Below are positions 16,800 through 24,545 of a stretch of DNA of 64,000 nucleotides, in pieces. The notes beneath the pieces were generated by a model, which worked only from the letters and a program-made list of their open reading frames with translations, was not told where the DNA came from and searched no databases. The stretch is taken from positions 1,612,001 to 1,676,000 of the forward strand of contig NZ_OY762426.1 of the NCBI RefSeq assembly GCF_963665675.1, written 5' to 3'. The number at the start of each line of letters is the position of its first letter. Within the stretch, counting starts at the first letter, position 1. The DNA is from an uncultured Methanolobus sp. Lineage in GTDB: Archaea; Halobacteriota; Methanosarcinia; Methanosarcinales; Methanosarcinaceae. The position numbers and the translations under genes are program-made.

Positions 16800-17867
16800 A
16801 TGTCAGAAGTCGCAGTCCAGAAAACAACACCAAATACTGTACTAGAAGATTACAGTAATTTGATGCGCAGCATTGATTATCAGCAGTATCTTCCAAAAGA
16901 CAAAAAGACTATAATCAAACTCAATTTATCTTGGTCACTTTACTTTCCTGCATGTTCAACCGAACCATGGCAATTGGAAGCGGTTCTCAAAACAATGAGA
17001 GAGGATGGTTACGAAGATATTGTTGCTATGGAGAATAAGACGGTTGTAACCAAACCAATGAAGGGGGCAAAACAGAACAAATGGCTTCCGATTCTCGAAA
17101 AGTATGATGTTGAGTTTGTTCCTTTGACTGACGTAAAATGGGTTGACTATAAACCTGAATCTGAAATGCTTGCAATGTATAAGGTTTTTCCCGATGGATT
17201 CAAAATACCTGAACCATTCATAGGGGCCAATGTTCTTCATTTACCCACTCAGAAAACACATGGTCATACTACCATGACTGGTGCACTGAAGAATGCTTTT
17301 GGAGGTCTCCTGCGAGAAAGGAGGCATCACTCTCACAAATATATTCATGAAGTGCTCGTAGATCTGCTAACCATACAAAAAGAGATCCACACAGGTATAT
17401 TTGCAGTGATGGACGGAACTGTCTGTGGAGACGGGGCAGGTCCGAGGACAATGATACCTGAAATCAAAAATTATATTCTTGCAAGTGGTGATCAGGTTGC
17501 AATTGATGCTATTAGCTCAAAGATGATGGGTTTTGATCCCCTGTCCATTGATCAGATACAGCTTGCAGATGGAAAAGGCTTGGGTACAGGTGATGTCAGC
17601 AAGATAGAGGTTGTAGGTGAAGATATCAGTGATGTTAATTACCATTTCAGCACCGGTGAAAGTCTTGTTATCCAGGGAGACAAATTGTTCAGAAAAGGTC
17701 CCCTCAGCTTTGTTGAACCTTTGCTGTTTCATACTCCTCTTTTCAAGCTACCTATTATGGCTTCTGCGGGTTATCACGACTATTTCTGGTATCCTCTTGT
17801 TGGGAAAAAACGCGTAAAAGAATTCATGAACACGGAATGGGGACAGCTGTTCCAGAAATATGAATAA
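16800..17867 (+). CDS. DUF362 domain protein
   Basis: A 355-residue soluble protein of the DUF362 family: IIKLNLSWSLYFPACSTEPW, HLPTQKTHGHTTMTGALKNAFGG and the LASGDQVAIDAISSKMMGFDP signature. Many DUF362 proteins carry a ferredoxin domain, which is absent here. GGTGATATA immediately before the ATG provides a Shine-Dalgarno. Biochemical role is unknown; its place between two GT-C-like genes makes a glycan or lipid-carrier function plausible, but this is inference from position only. Confidence 0.8.
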   Translation: MSEVAVQKTTPNTVLEDYSNLMRSIDYQQYLPKDKKTIIKLNLSWSLYFPACSTEPWQLEAVLKTMREDGYEDIVAMENKTVVTKPMKGAKQNKWLPILEKYDVEFVPLTDVKWVDYKPESEMLAMYKVFPDGFKIPEPFIGANVLHLPTQKTHGHTTMTGALKNAFGGLLRERRHHSHKYIHEVLVDLLTIQKEIHTGIFAVMDGTVCGDGAGPRTMIPEIKNYILASGDQVAIDAISSKMMGFDPLSIDQIQLADGKGLGTGDVSKIEVVGEDISDVNYHFSTGESLVIQGDKLFRKGPLSFVEPLLFHTPLFKLPIMASAGYHDYFWYPLVGKKRVKEFMNTEWGQLFQKYE

Positions 17868-17881
17868 ATCTGGTAATTATT

Positions 17882-19474
17882 ATGTCATCTACGACTCATC
17901 TGGATACTAATAAGGGTGAAATCAAGGTGTCTGTTTCTAAAACAGAAAAGTTTGTATCTCAGATTTCAGGTTCCTTTAATTCAAAAGTTGAACTACAACT
18001 CATTTTAGCTATTACATTCCTGGCTGCTTTTTTAAGAATTTATCAGCTTGGTACTGAATCCTTATGGCTTGATGAAGTAACTACTTCTCTAATCTCCTCA
18101 AACACTATTTCCGGTATTATTGAAACAACATCAAGTGATGTACATCCCCCGCTATACTATATTTTCGTCCATTTTTTCCTCATTGCAGGGAACTCTGAGT
18201 TTTTTTTGAGATTTCCTTCCATGTTGCTGGGAATTTTGAGCGTTCCCGTTTTGTATTTGTTAACCACTAGGCTCTTCAGTCCAAAAGAGGGTCTAATCAG
18301 CTCATTCCTGCTTGCAATTTCACTGATGCATATTTATTATTCTCAGGAAGCAAGGATGTACTCAATGCTTATGTTTTTATCATTGTGCTCAATTTATTTT
18401 TTCTGTATTGCAGTTGAGGATAACAAAAAGATATACTGGGTATTGTTTACATTTTTTACCGTATTGAATATTTATACTCACTATTTCGGCTTCTTTATAT
18501 TTCCAATAGAGATTCTATTTTACCTGCTTACTGAACTGTCTTTTTCCAAACAGTCTCAAAGCAAAAATCCAGTAGGGCTGAAGAATGCAGAACAATTCAG
18601 ACTTTTTGCAATAAATACTCTGGTTATTATTTTACTGATAATTCCTAGGATACAGGTTTTCCTCGAACAAGCATCATCTAGGGTTGGAGGTGAAGTTACA
18701 TGGGGCATTGGACCTTCTTATTTAATTCCAATATTATTTTCACGCTTCACAAATTTTTCATCATCTCCTTCTATTATTTTCTTAATAATTTTTATTGTAG
18801 GTATTGTTGCCACTTTATTAAGTAATAAAAGACAAGCTCTGTTATTGGGCATATGGTTTAATTTACCTATTCTTGTGAGTTTTTACCTTGCTTCAGTTAT
18901 GCCCTTCCAGCCAAGATACCTGATTTTTGTTTTGCCTGCATTTTTAATACTGGTTGCCCGTGGGATTGCTGCAATCCCTCCGTTGTTCATTTCACAAACT
19001 TCGCATTCTGGTAAAAAAAACAAGGAATTGAAAAATGATTCTAACAAAAAACAGGCATTGTTTGCTGCTTTAATTGCTCTTTCCTTACTGCTGACTTCAG
19101 CTGGCTCTTTAGCTGATTATTATTCAACAACACAGAAAAATGATTGGAGGGAAGTGTCAAGAGTAATTGAGTCCAATACACAGCAGGGGGATGCAATTGT
19201 TGCTCTTCCAGGTTATATATCAAAACCGTTGGAACATTATTATAATAATTCAAGCGATGGTACTTTCGTAGAATCTGCAGGTTATACCAGTGAGGAATTG
19301 GATTCAATTGTTGAACAAACTGCTCCGAACAGAATATTTTTTGTATTGACTGGCGATATAAATGCTGCAAATCCAGAGGGAACAGCATTGTCTTGGTTAC
19401 AGTCCAATGCAAATGTTGTATCTGTGGTTGGAGGCGTTTGTATACTGACGCCAAATTCCCAACTTCCTACATAA
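17882..19474 (+). CDS. GT39/ArnT-like membrane glycosyltransferase
   Basis: A 530-residue polytopic protein of the PMT/GT39 superfamily. The first extracytoplasmic loop has LGTESLWLDEVTT with the Asp-Glu pair that binds lipid-phosphate sugar donors, followed by SDVHPPLYYIFVHFF, and the helix-loop pattern continues for ~11 helices to a C-terminal soluble part. Such enzymes transfer sugars from polyprenyl-phosphate donors to proteins or glycans outside the cell. Fifteen bases separate it from the DUF362 gene. Acceptor unknown; S-layer or pilin are candidates. Confidence 0.88.
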   Translation: MSSTTHLDTNKGEIKVSVSKTEKFVSQISGSFNSKVELQLILAITFLAAFLRIYQLGTESLWLDEVTTSLISSNTISGIIETTSSDVHPPLYYIFVHFFLIAGNSEFFLRFPSMLLGILSVPVLYLLTTRLFSPKEGLISSFLLAISLMHIYYSQEARMYSMLMFLSLCSIYFFCIAVEDNKKIYWVLFTFFTVLNIYTHYFGFFIFPIEILFYLLTELSFSKQSQSKNPVGLKNAEQFRLFAINTLVIILLIIPRIQVFLEQASSRVGGEVTWGIGPSYLIPILFSRFTNFSSSPSIIFLIIFIVGIVATLLSNKRQALLLGIWFNLPILVSFYLASVMPFQPRYLIFVLPAFLILVARGIAAIPPLFISQTSHSGKKNKELKNDSNKKQALFAALIALSLLLTSAGSLADYYSTTQKNDWREVSRVIESNTQQGDAIVALPGYISKPLEHYYNNSSDGTFVESAGYTSEELDSIVEQTAPNRIFFVLTGDINAANPEGTALSWLQSNANVVSVVGGVCILTPNSQLPT

Positions 19475-19578
19475 AAATTATAATTAAATCGTACGGTAGT
19501 TTCAAAGTAATATGGGAGTATTGTAAAACTATATTCATAGTTAGCAAATAATTGATCTTATAAAGGACAAAGAGAGTT

Positions 19579-20445
19579 ATGATATCAGCTTTATTCAGGA
19601 CTATGCGTCCTAAACAATGGTACAAAAACTTTGTTGTTTTTGTTGCGATTGTTTTTTCAGGAAATCTTGGCAGCTATGAGGCCTGGTTTGCTTCTGTAGT
19701 TGCATTTTTTGTATTCTGTCTCATCTCAAGCAGTGTTTATGTAATAAACGATATAGTAGACGTCGAAAAAGACAGGCGGCACCCTGTCAAAAGAAATCGT
19801 CCGATTGCTTCAGGAGAATTGAAGAGAAGTCACGCCTTCATTCTTTCAATCATTTTACTTTTGCTTTCATTGGGTATAGCATTAAACCTTACTCCACTAT
19901 TGAGCATAATTTCCGGAGCATACTTTGCATTATTTTTGCTTTATTCCCTTGTACTGAAACATGTAGTAATAATCGATGTACTGACTATATCAATAGGGTT
20001 TGTGATGAGGGCTGCAGCCGGGGCAGTTGCTATAGGTGTGGTATTCTCTCCATGGCTTGTGATGTGCACTTTCTTGGTGGCAATGTTTCTGGGACTTGGT
20101 AAGAGGAGGCATGAAATCTGTTTGCTGGGAGATACAGCTAATGCCCATCGTAAGATACTGGATGAATATTCGGTAATGATGCTGGAGCAAATGATAACTA
20201 TAATAACTGCATCGCTGGTTGTATCGTATTCCCTGTACACTTTCTTCTCCGGTAGGTATTATATGATGCTTACGATTCCACTTGCTGTTTATGGTCTTTT
20301 CAGGTATCTCTTTTTAGTTCATTCTTCTGGTTTTGGAGGAGAACCTGAGTTATTATTCAAGGATAAAGGAATGATAAGTTGCATGTTAATCTGGGTGGTA
20401 ATGGTACTCTTCATTCTCCATTTCACTCCTGTTTACTCTATATGA
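19579..20445 (+). CDS. UbiA-type polyprenyl-phosphate phosphoribosyltransferase
   Basis: Intramembrane prenyltransferase-fold enzyme of 288 residues with ~9 helices. The sequence RPKQWYKNF near the N-terminus, NDIVDVEKDRRHPVKRNRPI (first Asp-rich motif) and LKHVVIIDVLTISIGFVMRA (second motif) closely match mycobacterial decaprenyl-phosphate 5-phosphoribosyltransferase (Rv3806c) rather than menaquinone/heme UbiA enzymes. Reaction expected: polyprenyl-P + PRPP to polyprenyl-P-ribose-5-P. Overlaps the PHP gene by four bases (ATGA, 20442-20445). Specificity in archaea is inferred. Confidence 0.85.
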   Translation: MISALFRTMRPKQWYKNFVVFVAIVFSGNLGSYEAWFASVVAFFVFCLISSSVYVINDIVDVEKDRRHPVKRNRPIASGELKRSHAFILSIILLLLSLGIALNLTPLLSIISGAYFALFLLYSLVLKHVVIIDVLTISIGFVMRAAAGAVAIGVVFSPWLVMCTFLVAMFLGLGKRRHEICLLGDTANAHRKILDEYSVMMLEQMITIITASLVVSYSLYTFFSGRYYMMLTIPLAVYGLFRYLFLVHSSGFGGEPELLFKDKGMISCMLIWVVMVLFILHFTPVYSI

Positions 20446-21155
20446 AAGAAGGGATGATTTTGAGAACACTTAAATTCGATTTGCACACTCATACAAATAA
20501 TTCGCCAAAATGCGGCTTCATGAAGCCCGAAACACTGGTCAGGAAAGCTATTTCAAGGGGACTTGACGGTATTGCAGTAACTGATCATGATACAATAAAA
20601 GGGGCTCTGCAAGCCAGAAAATTTGAAACTGAAAAGTTCAGGATAATTGTGGGATGTGAGTTAATGACCAGAGAAGGTGAAATTACAGGTCTGTTCCTGA
20701 ATGAAGAAGTCAAGTCAAGAGACCCTTTTGAAGCTATAAAAGAAATACATGACCAAGGTGGTATTGTTGTGGTACCTCATCCTTTTGATGAGTTTCGCTC
20801 CTCTCGTTTTAAGAACATAGAAAGTATTGTTCATCTTGTGGATGGGATTGAAGTTTTCAATTCCAGGTGTTTAAAGAATGAAAGTAATGATGCTGCAAAG
20901 GAATATGCTATGCAAAAACAAAAAGACTATAATATGGTAATGCTAGGAGGAAGTGATGCTCACTTCTCAAATGAAGTAGGACATGCTTACAATGAAATAA
21001 GTGTTGAAAACAATACTTATGCTGAAGATCCTATGCAGGCCCTAAAGGAATCAATTCTGGCCGGGAATGTGGATGTCTGTGGCAGAAAATCATCATTGCT
21101 TAATCATGCAGGAACTAAATTGCTGAAATGGAAAAGACGCTATGTCAGTTATTGA
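20442..21155 (+). CDS. PHP-family phosphoesterase
   Basis: Metal-dependent phosphoesterase: KFDLHTHTNNSPKCG (HxH), AVTDHDTIKG, VGCELMT, VVVPHPFDE and LGGSDAHF are the PHP metal-ligand motifs in order; about 237 residues. The start is taken at ATG 20442, which overlaps the UbiA-type stop; ATG 20454 and TTG 20460 are alternatives. The tight coupling to a phosphoribosyltransferase suggests it could remove the 5-phosphate from polyprenyl-P-ribose-5-P, the step done by a different phosphatase in mycobacteria (hypothesis). It also overlaps the next gene by 14 bases. Confidence 0.85.
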   Translation: MKEGMILRTLKFDLHTHTNNSPKCGFMKPETLVRKAISRGLDGIAVTDHDTIKGALQARKFETEKFRIIVGCELMTREGEITGLFLNEEVKSRDPFEAIKEIHDQGGIVVVPHPFDEFRSSRFKNIESIVHLVDGIEVFNSRCLKNESNDAAKEYAMQKQKDYNMVMLGGSDAHFSNEVGHAYNEISVENNTYAEDPMQALKESILAGNVDVCGRKSSLLNHAGTKLLKWKRRYVSY

Positions 21156-22116
21156 AAAACTCAGGAAGAAGATTCTGTTCTCAGCTCTCTTTGCTGTACT
21201 TGTATTTGCCCTGATTTCAATCTATGCAGATCTTAACGAGATAACTGCTGAGCTAATGGCTTTTGAGTGGAAATACATTCCATTAATTCTTCTGCTCACA
21301 ATCCTTAATTATCTTTTAAGATTTTACAAGTGGGATTACTATCTTTCAATTCTGGACATACATGTAAGCAAGATGGACAGTGCTATTGTCTTTTTTAGCG
21401 GACTTACAATGTCTGTAACTCCCGGAAAACTGGGGGAAGTGCTGAAATCCTATCTCCTTAAACAACTGGATAATATCAGCATGAGCAGGACAGCACCGAT
21501 TGTTTTTGCTGAACGCCTGACGGATGTGGTAGGCCTTATAATACTGGCCTCAACCGGTTCCATTCTGTTTGATAACGGGAAAGTGGTCCTTATTATGATT
21601 CTTTCATTCATTGCGATGCTTCTGATTATAATTCAGTCCCGGTCATTATCGCACAGTCTCATAGGATTCGGGGAAAAATTACCACTAGTTTCAGGGGTCG
21701 CACATCACTTATATGCAAGCTATGAAAGTGCTTTTTCGTTGCTTGAAATGAAGCCCCTTTTCATTTCAATTTTAATAAGTATCGTGTCCTGGTCATTCGA
21801 ATGTATTGCCATGTGGTATGTGCTGAAGGGTTTTGGTATCGACAGATCCCTTGTTTTTGCAACCTTCGCTTTCTCTTTCTCTTCCATGGCAGGTGCCGTT
21901 TCAATGCTCCCCGGAGGACTTGGTGTTGCAGAAGGAAGTATTGTGGGGATTCTCCAAAGTACAGGCATTTCAAAAGCAATAGCCGCAGGTGCAGCATTGT
22001 TGATAAGATTCGGGACCCTGTGGTTTGGGGTTTTTGTAGGGGCGCTAACCCTTGCATTAAACAGGAAAAAGTTTGAAAACAGAGATGATACTGATGTTTT
22101 AGAACTGGAACAATAG
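21142..22116 (+). CDS. UPF0104/AglD-type flippase-like membrane protein
   Basis: A 324-residue polytopic protein of the lysylphosphatidylglycerol synthase transmembrane (TIGR00374) family. Signature segments: YLLRFYKWDYYLSI, SVTPGKLGEVLKSYLL, and MLPGGLGVAEGSIVGIL. Related proteins include the C-terminal membrane part of haloarchaeal AglD, involved in N-glycan donor handling. It is the last gene of the co-directional cluster and overlaps the PHP gene, consistent with moving a polyprenyl-linked sugar across the membrane (inference). Confidence 0.85.
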   Translation: MSVIEKLRKKILFSALFAVLVFALISIYADLNEITAELMAFEWKYIPLILLLTILNYLLRFYKWDYYLSILDIHVSKMDSAIVFFSGLTMSVTPGKLGEVLKSYLLKQLDNISMSRTAPIVFAERLTDVVGLIILASTGSILFDNGKVVLIMILSFIAMLLIIIQSRSLSHSLIGFGEKLPLVSGVAHHLYASYESAFSLLEMKPLFISILISIVSWSFECIAMWYVLKGFGIDRSLVFATFAFSFSSMAGAVSMLPGGLGVAEGSIVGILQSTGISKAIAAGAALLIRFGTLWFGVFVGALTLALNRKKFENRDDTDVLELEQ

Positions 22117-22257
22117 GGGAATAAATCGAAATTGCATTTACGGATCATTGGTTGCCTGGCAGGAGTCTTGCAGACCCCTATCTCAATTTTTAAGTACTAT
22201 TAACTTAATCATACCCCCAAGCCGAATATTCAAGTTTTAAGTGTGTAATGTGATCCC

Positions 22258-23106
22258 ATGTCATACCAAATCATAGAGAAAAAAGAGATTGCACCCTCTG
22301 TGCACCTGATGAAAATCCAGGCACCTGATGTTGCCAGAGCCGCAAAGGCAGGACAATTCATTATTTTACGTATTGATGAGACCAGTGAAAGAGTACCTCT
22401 CACAATTGCAGATTTCGACCCTGCAGAAGGTACTGTCACTATAATCTTCCAGGAGATGGGCAAGACCACAAAACAGCTTGCTAAGATGAGTTCTTCAGAT
22501 GAGCTTCAGGACTTTGTGGGTCCGCTGGGAACGCCTGCAGATGTAAGGGAACTTGGTACTGTTATTCTTGTAGGTGGCGGCGTGGGTATTGCTCCAGTGT
22601 ACCCGCAGGTTAAAGCATACCATGAAGCTGGCAACAAGGTCATATCAGTAATCGGTGCAAGAAACGAAAGTCTTCTCATCCTTGAAGATGAAATGGAGGC
22701 TGCAAGTGATGAATTCCATGTAGCAACCGATGATGGTTCTAAAGGTCACCACGGTTTTGTTACAGATGTTGTCAAGGAAATTCTCGACAGTGGAGAGAAG
22801 GTTGCAAGGATTGTTGTAATCGGTCCACCTATTCTTATGAAAGTGGCAGCCGGAATGACAGAACCTTATGGTGTTGAAACCATTGTAAGTCTGAATCCAA
22901 TAATGATCGATGGAACTGGCATGTGTGGCGGATGCAGGGTCTCTATTGGCGGCGAAACAAAGTTTGCCTGTGTTGACGGACCTGAATTTGATGCACATAA
23001 GGTCGATTTTAATCTCCTCATGAGTCGTCTTGCCCTGTACAGGAATGAGGAATCAAAGTGCCAGGAGAATCACAATCATAAATGCACCTGCAGGGGTGAG
23101 AACTGA
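22258..23106 (+). CDS. NfnA/SudB-like FAD-NAD(P)-[2Fe-2S] reductase subunit
   Basis: Ferredoxin-NADP reductase-like subunit of 282 residues: FAD site ERVPLTIADFD, NAD(P) site LVGGGVGIAPVYPQ, and a PyrK-type [2Fe-2S] site GMCGGCRVSIGGETKFACVDG near residue 220. A Cys/His-rich tail (CQENHNHKCTC) is unusual. Overlaps the next gene by one base (TGATG, 23104-23108). The pair corresponds to NfnAB/SudAB, transferring electrons between ferredoxin, NADH and NADPH; methanogens lack much NADH chemistry, so the physiological partner is uncertain. Confidence 0.9.
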   Translation: MSYQIIEKKEIAPSVHLMKIQAPDVARAAKAGQFIILRIDETSERVPLTIADFDPAEGTVTIIFQEMGKTTKQLAKMSSSDELQDFVGPLGTPADVRELGTVILVGGGVGIAPVYPQVKAYHEAGNKVISVIGARNESLLILEDEMEAASDEFHVATDDGSKGHHGFVTDVVKEILDSGEKVARIVVIGPPILMKVAAGMTEPYGVETIVSLNPIMIDGTGMCGGCRVSIGGETKFACVDGPEFDAHKVDFNLLMSRLALYRNEESKCQENHNHKCTCRGEN

Positions 23107-24476
23107 TGGTTGACAGACAGGCAATGCCATTACAGAACCCTGAAGAAAGAGCACACAACTTTAATGAGGTTGCACAGGGATACTCCGACGAGCAGGCACT
23201 TGCTGAGGCTTCAAGGTGCCTTGAGTGCAAGAATCCCAAATGTGTGGATGGGTGCCCTGTAAATATTGATATTCCGGGTTTTATTTCCCGTATAAAGGAA
23301 AGTGACTTTGACGGGGCAATTGAAACAATTAAACTTACAAATACTCTTCCTGCTGTGTGCGGACGTGTATGTCCCCAGGAAGTCCAGTGTGAGTTACACT
23401 GTGTACTGGCAAATAAGGGAGAACCTGTTGCCATAGGAAGACTTGAGCGCTTCTGTGCGGATTATGAAAGGAAGAAGGGTGTAACTCCTCCACAGCGTCC
23501 GGAACCGACCGGTAAGAAAGTTGCTGTTATCGGCGCCGGTCCGGCAGGTCTTACAGCAGCAGCAGATCTTGCAAAGACTGGTCATGCAGTTACAATTTTC
23601 GAATCACTTCACGATACCGGTGGTGTCCTTACTTATGGTATTCCTGAATTCAGGCTTCCAAAGGCAATCGTAAAGGAAGAGGTCGAGTACATAAAGCAAA
23701 TTGGTGTTGATGTTAAGGTAGATTATGTCATCGGCAAGATAAAGACCCTCGATGAGCTCAGAACTGAATTTGATGCTGTTTTCCTTGGAACAGGTGCAGG
23801 GCTTCCAAAGTTTATGGGTATTGAAGGTGAAAACCTCAACGGCGTTTACTCTGCAAACGAGTTCCTCACAAGGGTCAACCTGATGAAAGCTTATCAGTTC
23901 CCCAACTATGACACACCTATCAAAAGGGGAAAGAAAGTCGTTGTAGTTGGTGGTGGTAACGTTGCAATGGACGCTGCCCGCAGTGCTCTGCGTCTTGGTG
24001 CCGATGAGGTAAGCATTGTCTACCGCCGCGGTGAGGAAGAGCTTCCTGCAAGAAAGGAAGAGGTTGAGAATGCTAAGGAAGAAGGTATCATCTTCAGGCT
24101 TCTTACCAATCCAACAAGAATTCTTGAAGGTGAGAACATGGCAGTTGATGGTGTGGAATGTATCAGCATGGAACTTGGTGAACCTGATGAATCCGGGCGT
24201 AGGAGTCCTGTTCCTGTTGAAGGTTCAGAACATGTTGTTGATGCGGATGTTGTGGTTATCGCAATAGGTACATCACCCAACCCGATGATTTTCTCCGGCT
24301 CAGAGGGCCTTGAGATAAATTCCAGAGGGACAATTGTGGTGGATGAATCCGGCAAGACATCCATCGATAATGTTTATGCTGGTGGAGATGCTGTAACTGG
24401 TGCCGCAACTGTTATCAGTGCAATGGGCGCAGGCAAGGTAGCTGCAAAAGCAATAAACGAATACCTTTCTAACTGA
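23106..24476 (+). CDS. NfnB/GltA-like flavoprotein (NADPH-dependent glutamate synthase small-subunit family)
   Basis: A 456-residue protein with N-terminal double [4Fe-4S] Cys motifs (CLECKNPKCVDGCPVNIDI and CGRVCPQEVQCELHC), FAD-binding VAVIGAGPAGLTAA and a second nucleotide fold VVVVGGGNVAMDAARSALRLGA. C-terminal GDAVTGAATVISAMGAGK closes the FAD domain. Often annotated gltA, but without the large glutamate synthase subunit and with a SudB-like partner it fits an electron-bifurcating Nfn or sulfide dehydrogenase better. Translationally coupled to the preceding gene. Confidence 0.92.
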   Translation: MVDRQAMPLQNPEERAHNFNEVAQGYSDEQALAEASRCLECKNPKCVDGCPVNIDIPGFISRIKESDFDGAIETIKLTNTLPAVCGRVCPQEVQCELHCVLANKGEPVAIGRLERFCADYERKKGVTPPQRPEPTGKKVAVIGAGPAGLTAAADLAKTGHAVTIFESLHDTGGVLTYGIPEFRLPKAIVKEEVEYIKQIGVDVKVDYVIGKIKTLDELRTEFDAVFLGTGAGLPKFMGIEGENLNGVYSANEFLTRVNLMKAYQFPNYDTPIKRGKKVVVVGGGNVAMDAARSALRLGADEVSIVYRRGEEELPARKEEVENAKEEGIIFRLLTNPTRILEGENMAVDGVECISMELGEPDESGRRSPVPVEGSEHVVDADVVVIAIGTSPNPMIFSGSEGLEINSRGTIVVDESGKTSIDNVYAGGDAVTGAATVISAMGAGKVAAKAINEYLSN

Positions 24477-24545
24477 TTATTTCCGGCTTTGTCAGGATCC
24501 CTTTTCTTTTTTCCCCGGACATCTTTTTAAGCTGGTGCACGCTAA

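Noticed and set aside
22117..22257. Possible hairpin RNA upstream of the Nfn-like genes (GGTTGCC...GCAGACC)
   Set aside because: Pairing needs bulges and is short; not distinguishable from chance.
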